Below are positions 17,094 through 26,106 of a DNA stretch of 64,000 nucleotides, piece after piece. Position 1 is the stretch's first letter, and each line of letters starts with the position of its first letter. The stretch comes from Natronorubrum halophilum (lineage in GTDB: Archaea > Halobacteriota > Halobacteria > Halobacteriales > Natrialbaceae). The stretch is taken from contig NZ_QQTY01000006.1 of the NCBI RefSeq assembly GCF_003670115.1, positions 62,001 through 126,000 of the forward strand, in the 5' to 3' direction. Below the pieces are notes generated by a model. It was not told the origin of the DNA, searched no databases, and worked only from the letters and a program-made list of their open reading frames with translations. The position numbers were made by a program, and so were the translations under genes.

Positions 17094-17900
17094 TACACCA
17101 CCATGTCCGGAGTAATTGACACAGAGAGCCGTTATTACGTGATATAAATACCATAATGTCTGCTGTTGTAGTCGTTGCGTGAGTGGATGAGACTTGGGGA
17201 ATGGCCAGCTGAAAACGAGCCCAACACCACCATGTCCGGAGTTGTGCTCGACGAGTATTCGACAAAACCAGCGAAGAACAGCGGACATTGTGGTGTGAGT
17301 AGGTGAATTACTGTTAGCGTAGCTACGGAAACGGTGGTGTATTCGGATGCTATCACGCAATTTTATTGCAATTAGACACACCACTATGTCCGGAGCTCTC
17401 GAGCAGCGATACTAAGTGAACAGCAGAACAGCGGACACGGTGGGGTGTTCAACCGGTAGCTGGAAACACGAAACAAGTCCAGAACACCACGGAGAAGTCT
17501 GGGAGGGACTGATATGACGAAGATTGCCGAACTCAGGCGGTTGCCACGACGGTGTGAACACTCTCCCCCCAGTTTGTCCGCTGTTCTCGAGAAAAAGCGT
17601 GACTCGCGCTGAGACGGGAACTCGTGACGAACGGAGAACAGACTCGATTTCCGTGATCTGAGTTGAGAATAACGCGGTTTCTAGTGAATGAGGTGTACAC
17701 CACACTCATTCACGCCTGTTTGACCCACTGCGGACTAGTAGAGACCTCTAACACATAAACTTTTCCTGTGTCAATAGTTTATTTGATGTGTTGAGGCCCC
17801 CACCCTAGGTGTGATGGTTGGAACAGCGGACATGGTGGGGTGGGTGTGGACGGACATTCTTTTATAAACAAAGGAACAGCGGACACTCCGGACGGGGTGG
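17094..17900. repeat. replication repeats family B, left cluster
   Basis: Direct copies of CACCACCATGTCCGGAGT at 17094-17117, 17224-17245 and 17376-17397; inverted copies (AACAGCGGACA then a GGTG tail) at 17273-17297, 17427-17448, 17820-17843 and 17872-17900. Two half-types occur, TGTCCGGAGTAAT and TGTCCGCTGTTC. The stretch 17449-17819 has no gene I can support. These lie upstream of the second orc1/cdc6 gene. Confidence 0.8.
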
Positions 17901-17946
17901 TTTTATTATACGTGACACCAATAGGTCAGGTAATTGGAACTCATCC

Positions 17947-19203
17947 ATGGGAATGTTTGAACGGGATACTGACATCTATAAGGATCGCGATGCGCTTCGC
18001 GAAGATTACCAACCGGAGGAACTCGTTGGTCGCGACGATGAGCTCCGTGCTTACCAAACGGCGTTGCAACCAGTGGTCAACGGCGAGCAACCGAACAACA
18101 TTTTTCTCTACGGAAAGACGGGTGTAGGGAAAACAGCGGCAACGAATTACCTACTCTCCCACCTCAAGGAAGATGTTAAACAGTACGAGGACATCGATTT
18201 CGACCTCGTCTTTTTCAACTGTGACGGGCTTACTTCTTCGTATCAAATCGCTACGCGACTCGTGAACGAACTTCGCGATGATTCAAATCAGATCAGTACA
18301 ACCGGATATCCCCGGTCAAGCGTCTACGAGATGCTGTGGGAGGAACTCGACGATGTAGGCGGGACGATTCTCATCGTCCTCGACGAGATTGACCACGTCA
18401 AAGACGATTCCATTCTCTATCAACTCCCACGTGCCCGGGCAAACGAAAATCTTACCAAGGCGAAAACTGGAATTATCGGGATCTCTAACGACTTCTCTTT
18501 TCGTGACGATCTCTCACCGAAGGTGAAAAGCTCGCTCTGTGAACAGGAGATCCATTTCCCCGCGTACGATGCAGGTGATCTTCAGCAAATTCTCACCGAG
18601 CGAGCAGATGTTGCCTTTTATAACGGCGTTCTCGACGACGCTGTCATTCCTCTCTGTGCAGCATACGGCGCTAAGGATGCAGGAGATGCTCGCCAGTCGA
18701 TCGATCTGTTAATGAAAGCCGGTGACCTCGCTCGCGACGGCGATACCGAGATCGTGGTCGAGAAACACGTCGAACGTGGTCGTCGGGATCTCGAGCGCGG
18801 ACGGATCGAGGAAGGCATCAATGGGCTCACCCAGCATGGCCATCTCGTGCTGTACGCCCTGTTAACGCTCGATCTGGAGAATGAAACGCCGGTTCGATCT
18901 CGAGATGTCCGCCCACGATACACCCGATTTGTGGAACGAGCCGGTCGGGATCCACTCGTCCCGCGTCGGATGCGTGATCATCTCTCCGAGCTTGCGATGC
19001 TCGGCTTGATCTCTGTAACCGAGCGGAATGAAGGTCGGCGAGGGGGAACTTACCGAGAGTACAATCTCGATATGAATGCCAGTCTCATCCTCAACGCTCT
19101 TGATGATATCCTCGAGAATGTTGGCATCCACGAGTCCGTCAATCAATATTTCAACGCTGATGACGAGTTCGAAGAGGAACCTGCATTGTCCGACTTTTCG
19201 TGA
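17947..19203 (+). CDS. orc1/cdc6: Orc1/Cdc6 replication initiator, second of three
   Basis: 418 residues from ATG at 17947. I prefer this over an in-frame start at 17818 because the sister protein at 19806-21023 begins at the same point (MGxFxxDTDI) and because family B repeats occupy 17820-17900. Walker A YGKTGVGKTA, Walker B ILIVLDEIDHV, sensor-2 GDARQSIDLLMKAGDLA, and a C-terminal winged helix with RNEGRRGGTYREY. A TTTTATTATA box lies about 40 bases upstream. It loads the helicase at the surrounding family B repeats. It converges with its sister gene. Confidence 0.93.
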   Translation: MGMFERDTDIYKDRDALREDYQPEELVGRDDELRAYQTALQPVVNGEQPNNIFLYGKTGVGKTAATNYLLSHLKEDVKQYEDIDFDLVFFNCDGLTSSYQIATRLVNELRDDSNQISTTGYPRSSVYEMLWEELDDVGGTILIVLDEIDHVKDDSILYQLPRARANENLTKAKTGIIGISNDFSFRDDLSPKVKSSLCEQEIHFPAYDAGDLQQILTERADVAFYNGVLDDAVIPLCAAYGAKDAGDARQSIDLLMKAGDLARDGDTEIVVEKHVERGRRDLERGRIEEGINGLTQHGHLVLYALLTLDLENETPVRSRDVRPRYTRFVERAGRDPLVPRRMRDHLSELAMLGLISVTERNEGRRGGTYREYNLDMNASLILNALDDILENVGIHESVNQYFNADDEFEEEPALSDFS

Positions 19204-19220
19204 ATCAGTATCACATGGAT

Positions 19221-19531
19221 CACACCACTGTGTCCGGAGTAATATCCACACGCATGTCACAGTCCACGAACTCACACCACCATGTCCGGAGTAAAACCGA
19301 TGAATAGCCAATGAGATGTCTGTTGATCCGCCCCACCCTGTCCGCTATTTCTTGTTCAGATTGAGACCACGTCCGTTTCGAATATACTGAGTATCACACA
19401 TCCGATGTAATCCATCATATGAATTCGGGACGCCAGTCCACGGGCCCACACCACCGTGTCCGCTGTTTCTCCTTTCCAAATCTGGACGCATTCGATTTGG
19501 GAATTCTGAACACCGCCATGTCCGGAGTAAT
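19221..19531 (+). repeat. replication repeats family B, right cluster
   Basis: Copies at 19221-19243, 19271-19293, 19330-19350, 19444-19469 and 19508-19531, all with the TGTCCG core in a CACCACC-like context. Three carry the GGAGTAA half-type and two the GCTNTTTC half-type. They follow the stop of the second initiator and end about 50 bases before the first family C copy. Confidence 0.8.
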
Positions 19532-19583
19532 CTCATAATAGACAGTCCCTATTTCCGTCTTCTCGAGTCCTAATCCAATGTCC

Positions 19584-19799
19584 ACACCCCATCGTGTCCA
19601 GTGTCTTCTCACAATCTGCGAACCGAACTGCACCCCACCCCACTACGTCCAGTGTCTTGGGTAGCTCGAGAGTCGCAGGACACCCCAGTTTGTCCAGTGT
19701 CTTCGCGGCCATTTCGGTACTCGGACGACCACCCCAGTTTGTCCAGTGTCCAAATCACCAGCAGGCGACAGAATACACCCCATCGTGTCCAGTGTCTTT
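19584..19799 (+). repeat. replication repeats family C, left cluster
   Basis: Five copies of CACCCCATCGTGTCCAGTGT or close variants at 19584-19607, 19636-19659, 19681-19702, 19729-19750 and 19775-19799. The TGTCCAGTGTC core separates them cleanly from family B. They lie directly downstream of the third initiator gene; one more match (CACCATGTCCACTGTCTCG, 19850-19868) is inside its coding end. Confidence 0.8.
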
Positions 19800-19805
19800 C
19801 GGGTG

Positions 19806-21023
19806 TCAGAGCTCCTGATCGAGACGCTGCTGAACGGCGTCAGTTACCCCCACCATGTCCACTGTCTCGTCGAGAGCGTCGAGCAGGAGATCGGGATTCG
19901 TGTCGAGGGCGTACTCGTAATACCGACCACCCGATTCACCTCTGTTCCGCTCTGTACGACTCGCAATCCCTAACATCGAGAGCTCGCCGAGATGGTCACG
20001 CATCCGTCGGGGAACGAGCGGGTCAACTGCAGCTCGGCCACAGATAATCTCGTATCGATCCTGCACGTCACGCGCCCGAATCGGTGTATCACCCTCTTCG
20101 TGTAACATTAGGAGGGCGTACAACACGAGATGTCCCTGTTGGGTGAGACCAGCAACACCGTCGACGATCCGACTCCGCTCGAGAGACTCTCGAGCCTGGT
20201 CGACGTGGTCGACGGTTACCTGCGTGGCGTCCTGTTCGACAGCCACGTCCCCTGCTTCCATAAGCAGATCCAGACTCTGTCGGGCGTCTCCCGCGTCTTT
20301 AGCACCGAACGCCGCACACTTCGCGATGACTTCATGCGGCACGACATCGTCGAAAAACGCGATATCAGCGCGTTGGCGAAGGATATCACGGAGTTCATTC
20401 GCATTATAGGCAGGGAACTGGAGTTCCTTTTCGCACAGGCTCGACTGGACTTTCGAACTCAGCGACTCGCGGAACTTGAAGTCGTTTGAGATACCGATGA
20501 TTCCGACCTTCGATTTCTCCAGATTGCCGTTTGCTCGAGCGCGTGGGATCTGGTATAGAATCGAATCATCGTCGATGTGATCGACCTCATCGAATACGAT
20601 GATGACGGTGCCGCCGATAGCGTCGAGTTCCTCCCAAAGCCACTCGTTGACTTGTCGTCGGGGATATCCGGTCGGCTTCAAATGATCCTCTGGGTCGCGG
20701 AGATCGTTGATCAGTTGAATCGCGACCTGATAGCTCGTACTCAGATCCTCGCAGTTCGTACGGATAGTTGTGAGATCGACATCGAATTCAGCCGCGTCGT
20801 CTTTGAGTTCCCGAAGAAGATAGCGCGTACAGGCGGTTTTCCCGACGCCAGCTTTGCCATAGAGAAAGATATTCGCAGGCTGATCGCCGTTGATGACGGG
20901 CTGCAGGGCCGAAATATACTGCTGTAGCTCTTCATCGCGACCGACAATCTCCTTTGGTTGGTAATCCTCCCGGAGGACATCTCGCTCCTGAAAGATATCC
21001 GTGTCAGGCTGGAACAAGCCCAT
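19806..21023 (-). CDS. orc1/cdc6: Orc1/Cdc6 replication initiator, third of three
   Basis: 405 residues. Walker A YGKAGVGKTA, Walker B VIIVFDEVDHI, sensor-2 GDARQSLDLLMEAGDVA and a winged-helix C-terminus with NRGESGGRYYEYA. It is close to the second initiator (same start, same length, same motifs), so the two arose by duplication, yet each is framed by a different repeat family. The coding end carries a family C-like match. It converges with the second initiator gene. Confidence 0.93.
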   Translation of the reverse strand: MGLFQPDTDIFQERDVLREDYQPKEIVGRDEELQQYISALQPVINGDQPANIFLYGKAGVGKTACTRYLLRELKDDAAEFDVDLTTIRTNCEDLSTSYQVAIQLINDLRDPEDHLKPTGYPRRQVNEWLWEELDAIGGTVIIVFDEVDHIDDDSILYQIPRARANGNLEKSKVGIIGISNDFKFRESLSSKVQSSLCEKELQFPAYNANELRDILRQRADIAFFDDVVPHEVIAKCAAFGAKDAGDARQSLDLLMEAGDVAVEQDATQVTVDHVDQARESLERSRIVDGVAGLTQQGHLVLYALLMLHEEGDTPIRARDVQDRYEIICGRAAVDPLVPRRMRDHLGELSMLGIASRTERNRGESGGRYYEYALDTNPDLLLDALDETVDMVGVTDAVQQRLDQEL

Positions 21024-21060
21024 AGTGATCTTGCCTTAGCGTATTTGGGAACCGACATAA

Positions 21061-21332
21061 AACCATCGTGTCGAGTGTGTCCAGTGTGTCTAGTGTCGCG
21101 TTTCTCACCCCCTCTCCCCCACCCCACTATGTCCAGTGTCTTCCCGGAATAGCAAGGGAGACTCCGCTGCCAAAGAACTCTAAACATGAGAAAAGTTTAA
21201 AAGGTCTATCCACAAACTAGTCCGAACGATAGCTAATGCAGTAGTGAGTGAATGGATTTCTTGGGTTGGAGTGACTCCAACAGCTTTCCGATCAAACTGG
21301 TGCACAAAGACACTGGACACGATGGGGTGGGT
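21061..21332. repeat. replication repeats family C, right cluster
   Basis: A good copy at 21120-21142, an inverted copy at 21305-21332, and a degenerate triplet (GTGTCGAGTGTGTCCAGTGT and TCTAGTGTC) at 21061-21098, all upstream of the third initiator. An A/T-rich stretch (AAAAGTTTAAAAGG) at 21190-21203 between them could be an unwinding element. Confidence 0.75.
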
Positions 21333-21927
21333 GTGTCCACAGCCATCGACTTTCGGAAACCAGAATCGTCGGTGTAACGTTTTTCATTGAAAATGAGGGG
21401 TGTCTTCCAAAGTAGCGGAATCGACCGTATCTGTTACATCTGCTCGACAGTGACCCTCTACCGACAGCTTGGCGACCTACACCTTTGTGTTTAAATCACG
21501 CAACTATCTTGATAGACGGTCGCAAACCATCGCTGAAACGATGCGAAACGGCACATATTTGTTCGATAGCGTTGCACAGAGTCACAACTACCAGTCCGCG
21601 ACATTGCCCGAGGCGCGATTGGCATGACGACCGCTGACGCGATCACGCCGCGTGTTTCACCTCAAATGGCTCTGTGAATCGTTAGACTACAGTGACTTTT
21701 GGCACTAGATTCGGTGAATCGATGCGATACTCTTGGACAATTCTGGCTACAACTTTCAGCGAATCCATGTTGGCGAAGCAGTCAGATTCATGTACAGGGC
21801 CACTAAGACTGTCTAACCCAACACCCTATAGCGATTCACCAGACCTCTCAAGAGATTAGTGGTAACTTATTGACTGCCTCGAGAACGTTTTTTCGCGTCT
21901 GAAAAGCGTGAGGAGCCATCAGATGCC
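21333..21927. other. gene-free stretch
   Basis: About 600 bases between the family C repeats and the restriction gene. I find no frame with convincing protein text, no RNA gene and no IS end. Several short frames look like debris of an older gene or IS but match nothing I can name. Confidence 0.5.
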
Positions 21928-23079
21928 TTAAGTTAATTTCCTAATTTCACTTACAATCTCATCAGTGAGACGGTGATTTTCGACCAGATCAGTTTGGAGA
22001 AGTAACTCAACTAAGTCAGTAGCTGCGAACAACCGAACCGGATAGGTTGTCGAATTTTCTTTTTGTGCGCTGTGTGTGAAGTGGGAAGTAGTAAAAAACA
22101 ATCCAATTTCACCATCATCGATCCTAGAAGCCAGTCTGCTGAGTTCTTTCCCAGAGATACTACTGGCCGTGTTTTTTGCCTGTGCCTTGAAATCTACCGT
22201 TGTTGCAGTTCCACTCAGATGAGTATCTACAAGGAGATCGATACTCCCTGTGAGATCTACACCCCTATCACCGCTTGGGGGAGTCAACTCTACATTAGTG
22301 AATGCGGGGAGTTGTTCGAGAAGAAATTTGAGAAGATACTCGAGTTGGACCCCCTTATTCGGACCGTCGAGACGGTTCCGGATATCATTGAGCAGTTCTT
22401 TCTCGTGTCCGTCTGGGTATTGGGTCTCCTTTGCGCGGATGCTGTCTTTGTATATCGAGTACCGTTGAATCCGTCCATCTGACACCCACTGGTTCCAAGC
22501 GTCAGGCCCGCCGATATCGACACCAGTCCGGGCCTTTCGATGAATCCATTCCAGACTGGCAGCATCGGTATCTAGGATCGAAAGCTCAATCAAGTAGTTG
22601 ACAGCCGTTTCGCCCTCATCTTTGTGACGTTCAATTCTGAGATCAGTAATTACGCACACTCCACGGAAGGTGACCTTACCTGATTCTGGCTGTTCAAATA
22701 ATAACACTGGTGGAGCGTCTGCACGCTTGCCCTGAGCGTAGGTTTCAGTATAGTCTGTTTTGACCCATCTATTACCCGTGGGAGCGTCTGGATCAGGACG
22801 ATGCCTTGCTTTAGCGTCGCCCCAGTAGTGAGCAATGCCATCAGACATATTGATGACGTCTTCCCATGGGTTTTGAGTCTGAGAGGTGCTGGAATCAGAG
22901 TAGAAGACTAGGAACTCGCGTTCACTGGTGTTGGGATTATTAATCGAGCGGATGCCGCCTGAATTTCTTATTCCTGTATCAATTGGTCCGTTCAGCCACG
23001 TCTGGAATTCATCTTTCGCTGGGTCCATCGAACTCCGGTATGTCTCATTTACGACGTACTTGTCGCCATAACTGGTCAT
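21928..23079 (-). CDS. modification-dependent restriction endonuclease candidate (AspBHI-like)
   Basis: 383 residues. The C-terminal half is an Mrr-type PD-(D/E)xK nuclease: helix GVQLEYLLKFLLEQL, Asp in GDRGVDLTGSIDLL, then VDFKAQAKN, where Gln-x-Lys replaces Glu-x-Lys as usual in Mrr enzymes. A Ser/Thr strand (GEIGLFFTTS) follows. The N-terminal half has the layout of the AspBHI/SRA-like reader of methylated cytosine (a conserved GNRWVKTD near residue 100, then strands up to residue 200). The expected job is cutting DNA that carries 5-methylcytosine, as a type IV restriction barrier. It stands alone with no methylase beside it, as expected. The exact recognised base is unknown. Confidence 0.7.
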   Translation of the reverse strand: MTSYGDKYVVNETYRSSMDPAKDEFQTWLNGPIDTGIRNSGGIRSINNPNTSEREFLVFYSDSSTSQTQNPWEDVINMSDGIAHYWGDAKARHRPDPDAPTGNRWVKTDYTETYAQGKRADAPPVLLFEQPESGKVTFRGVCVITDLRIERHKDEGETAVNYLIELSILDTDAASLEWIHRKARTGVDIGGPDAWNQWVSDGRIQRYSIYKDSIRAKETQYPDGHEKELLNDIRNRLDGPNKGVQLEYLLKFLLEQLPAFTNVELTPPSGDRGVDLTGSIDLLVDTHLSGTATTVDFKAQAKNTASSISGKELSRLASRIDDGEIGLFFTTSHFTHSAQKENSTTYPVRLFAATDLVELLLQTDLVENHRLTDEIVSEIRKLT

Positions 23080-23228
23080 AGAGCATAGATTCTACCAGGG
23101 GTGTTTTGCTCTTATCCTTCAGAGACTGCTGCTCATTTTGTCGATACACTCCCGATACTGTATCCGTGAATTCCATCCTCTATGACAATTCACCTCATTA
23201 TCGGGGACAGTTGCTATACTGATAGCCC

Positions 23229-23310
23229 ATCTCGCTGAGCACGTCTGCGAGCATTGTCCCAGACAAACTCTACGACCTACTCGATCCTCAAATCGGTCTA
23301 ACTAGACATT
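23229..23310 (-). mobile_element. relic of the right end of the IS6-type element
   Basis: Aligns over about 80 bases with 6295-6371 of the intact element, including the transposase start (minus strand MLADVLSE) and the terminal AACTAGACA. The rest of the element, to the left, is gone. Confidence 0.75.
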
Positions 23311-23391
23311 CTGTCTGCTGTGAATAGCCTCACAGATATACACAGTACCTTTACAGACAAACTTATTATCATATAACAGAGCCTATATTTC

Positions 23392-26106
23392 GTGTCAATC
23401 AAACGGTCGAAACCGATCGATCGGCTGTACGAGGAGATCTCCAGGTGCGACCTCGTCGTCGTTCCCGATGCACCACTCGCGAGCGCGCTCAACCGCCGTC
23501 TCGAGCGCTCCCATTTCGGGCCGTTCGCGATCACACCGCGACGACTCGCCGCCCGCCGTCGAGAGACAGCCGAAGATCGGCTGGCTTTTCTCGAGGTGAT
23601 CGAACAAACCGACCTCAGCTGGAAACAGGCCGCCTATGCGATCGGGAACGTGTTGCAGTGCTGGGAGCACCAGGGCAATCCCAATGCGATTCTCGAGTAC
23701 GAGGCGTTCGATACGCCGGCAACACGAGCCGTCATCGATTGCATCTCACCACTCGAGACGACCTCGCGAAAACTCACGGACTACCGTATCGACCACGAGG
23801 AATACGAGTCAATCGCCGTCGTCGGTGAGTCCCAGCTGACGAATCTCGAGCGATCGATCCTTCCCGAGGAGTACACCGCCATCGATCGGTTTTGCGACGA
23901 GTCGTTCGAGTTACCCCCGCTTCGAATCTTCGACTCGCCGGCAGCGATCGTCGACGCGATCCTCGATACGGTTACAGCGGAAAACGCCGAGGATGTCGCT
24001 GTCGTGCTCGATGCGGGTAGCGAGTATTCGGCGCTCGTCGAGTCCGCGTTCGAAGCTGCGGAGATCCCGTTCTATGGCGGGCCGGATTTCGTCGACGCGC
24101 AGGATCACCGTGGCTTCATCCAGTTGCTCCGGTGTACCGTCGCGGGCTCCGATACCCGTATTGGGACCGTAAAACCGTTACTGACCTGTCTCGGGTCGAC
24201 AGTCGACGTCGAGCACGACGAAAAGCGCCTTTTCGAAGTTGACGACCCGGAACTCGAGTGGCTTTGTGAGTTCTGTACGCGAGCGTCGACGCTCACGATC
24301 GGTGACGCCTTGGAGGCGTACGAGGACCGAGCAGCATGCACACTGGATGCGTTCCGTGAGGAACTCGAGCGTCTCGGCCTCGCCGAGGAACAGCTCACCG
24401 AGGTGGTCATCGATCGACTCACGTTCTACCTCCAGACTTACGACGTCCCCATCGACCGAGAGAACGACGGCGTTCTGCTCGCAGATGCGAAATCGGCGTC
24501 GTTCGTCGATCGACCGGTCGTCTTCTATCTCGGCCTCGACGAGAACTGGACACACGATTCGCCACGACGCCCCTGGGTCGACCGTGACTACGAGTTTGAG
24601 CGTAATATCGACCAGTTCCAGTCGCTGCTCCAGAACGGAGCCGAGCAGTACTACCTCGTTCAGGATACCGCCGGCGGATCACCAGTGACGCCCTGTCTGT
24701 ACTTCGAAGAACTCCTCGCAGACGAGTTCGACCGCTTTAGCGATCTCGAGTCGATTCGACACTCACGGACGTTTCGACCGACGCACGAGGGATTCGAGAA
24801 GGAGTCAGTTGACGTCTCCACGAAAACAGTGTCGACGCTCAGCCAGTCGAGTCTCAACACCTACGCGAACTCTCCGAGGGACTATTTCTTTGGACGACTC
24901 GTCGATGGGCCAGACAAGGATTACTTCGCCGAGGGGAACCTCTTCCATGACTTCGCAGAATTCGTCGTCAATCATCCGGGTTTCGTCGACGAGGACGTCA
25001 TCGAGGAGATCGCCGGCGTCATGTTAGAGGAGACGCAGGCGTTCCATCGCGACGTCGATCTCGGCACCCGTCGCACGGAATACCGTATTGGCCTCGAGAC
25101 GATCGTCGAGTATCTCGAAGCGCACGCCCCATCGGAGACGGACTTCCTTACGCCTGCGAGTGGCTGGGGCCAGAATTTCTTCGAGGACTATTTCGATCGG
25201 TCGGTCGATTCGCCGGTCACTGAACGGTGGTTCGAAGACGAGGATATCGGTGTCAAGGGAAAGATCGACCTGATTCAGTCGCCAATCTCCTTACTCGATT
25301 TCAAAAGTGGCAGAAAGAAGTCTGCCTCGCAGGTGACGAAACACGCAGCGCTCGAGCCACCCAGTGATCAGCCGAATTTTCAGGCGTTGCTCTATCTCAC
25401 CTACTATCGGCATCAGCAACCGGACGAACAGCTTGAGTTCACCTTCTTCCACTTCCTCGAGACGCTCGATGACGTCATTACGGGCGGTGGCAACCTCGCA
25501 GATTGCCTCACGACGATTATGTATCATCCGATCCCATTCGACGAATTCGTGCAATCGCGAGCCGTCTTCGAAGCGTTGTGTGAGGAGGCGTCGAACGCCT
25601 GCAACAAGACGTTCTCCAAGAGCAGCTACGATGTGTATCGAACGGTTCTCGATAGACACCAGATTCCTCGAACTCGAGACGCCGACGAGATGGCGGATTC
25701 ATCGTTCGGCCAGGCGCTCACTGAACAGCTGATTGCAGATGTTGGTGACTACAAGTACGTCACTAAAGGTTGTGTGCAGGCGTTCAGATTCCTCTGTGGG
25801 TATCGTACGGAGAGCTACTTCGCTGAGGATATCGACGAATTCGAACGGTTCGTCGACGAGCAACTCGAGGAACTGAATCGTTATCGTCGGGGCGACGCCC
25901 GCTTTCCCGTTAACGGCCGGGCAGGAGAACCGAATTATCGCTATGTAGACCACCGTGACCTGATTCTGACTGACGACCGTACGATTCGCGGTAACGAGCA
26001 GACGACTGGTAATACAGACGAGTGGACTGCCGATGATGAACGTGAAATCAATGGTGACCGCACCGACGAACCGGTCGACGCTGCGGTCCGGGGGGCGAAT
26101 CGATGA
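23392..26106 (+). CDS. AddB-like exonuclease subunit (PD-(D/E)xK)
   Basis: 904 residues from a GTG start. No Walker A is visible at the N-terminus, as expected for an AddB-type helicase-like body that has lost ATPase function. The mid part has FYLGLDENW and PRRPWVDRDYEFER, the hallmark region of AddB. The C-terminal nuclease has GKIDLI then LLDFKSG near residues 622-640, followed by NFQALLYLTYY, the motif QxxxY equivalent of RecB-family nucleases. The stop overlaps the start of the helicase gene by four bases (ATGA), so both are made together as a dimer that degrades or resects double-strand ends. Sequence between two IS relics suggests mobility. Confidence 0.8.
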   Translation: MSIKRSKPIDRLYEEISRCDLVVVPDAPLASALNRRLERSHFGPFAITPRRLAARRRETAEDRLAFLEVIEQTDLSWKQAAYAIGNVLQCWEHQGNPNAILEYEAFDTPATRAVIDCISPLETTSRKLTDYRIDHEEYESIAVVGESQLTNLERSILPEEYTAIDRFCDESFELPPLRIFDSPAAIVDAILDTVTAENAEDVAVVLDAGSEYSALVESAFEAAEIPFYGGPDFVDAQDHRGFIQLLRCTVAGSDTRIGTVKPLLTCLGSTVDVEHDEKRLFEVDDPELEWLCEFCTRASTLTIGDALEAYEDRAACTLDAFREELERLGLAEEQLTEVVIDRLTFYLQTYDVPIDRENDGVLLADAKSASFVDRPVVFYLGLDENWTHDSPRRPWVDRDYEFERNIDQFQSLLQNGAEQYYLVQDTAGGSPVTPCLYFEELLADEFDRFSDLESIRHSRTFRPTHEGFEKESVDVSTKTVSTLSQSSLNTYANSPRDYFFGRLVDGPDKDYFAEGNLFHDFAEFVVNHPGFVDEDVIEEIAGVMLEETQAFHRDVDLGTRRTEYRIGLETIVEYLEAHAPSETDFLTPASGWGQNFFEDYFDRSVDSPVTERWFEDEDIGVKGKIDLIQSPISLLDFKSGRKKSASQVTKHAALEPPSDQPNFQALLYLTYYRHQQPDEQLEFTFFHFLETLDDVITGGGNLADCLTTIMYHPIPFDEFVQSRAVFEALCEEASNACNKTFSKSSYDVYRTVLDRHQIPRTRDADEMADSSFGQALTEQLIADVGDYKYVTKGCVQAFRFLCGYRTESYFAEDIDEFERFVDEQLEELNRYRRGDARFPVNGRAGEPNYRYVDHRDLILTDDRTIRGNEQTTGNTDEWTADDEREINGDRTDEPVDAAVRGANR

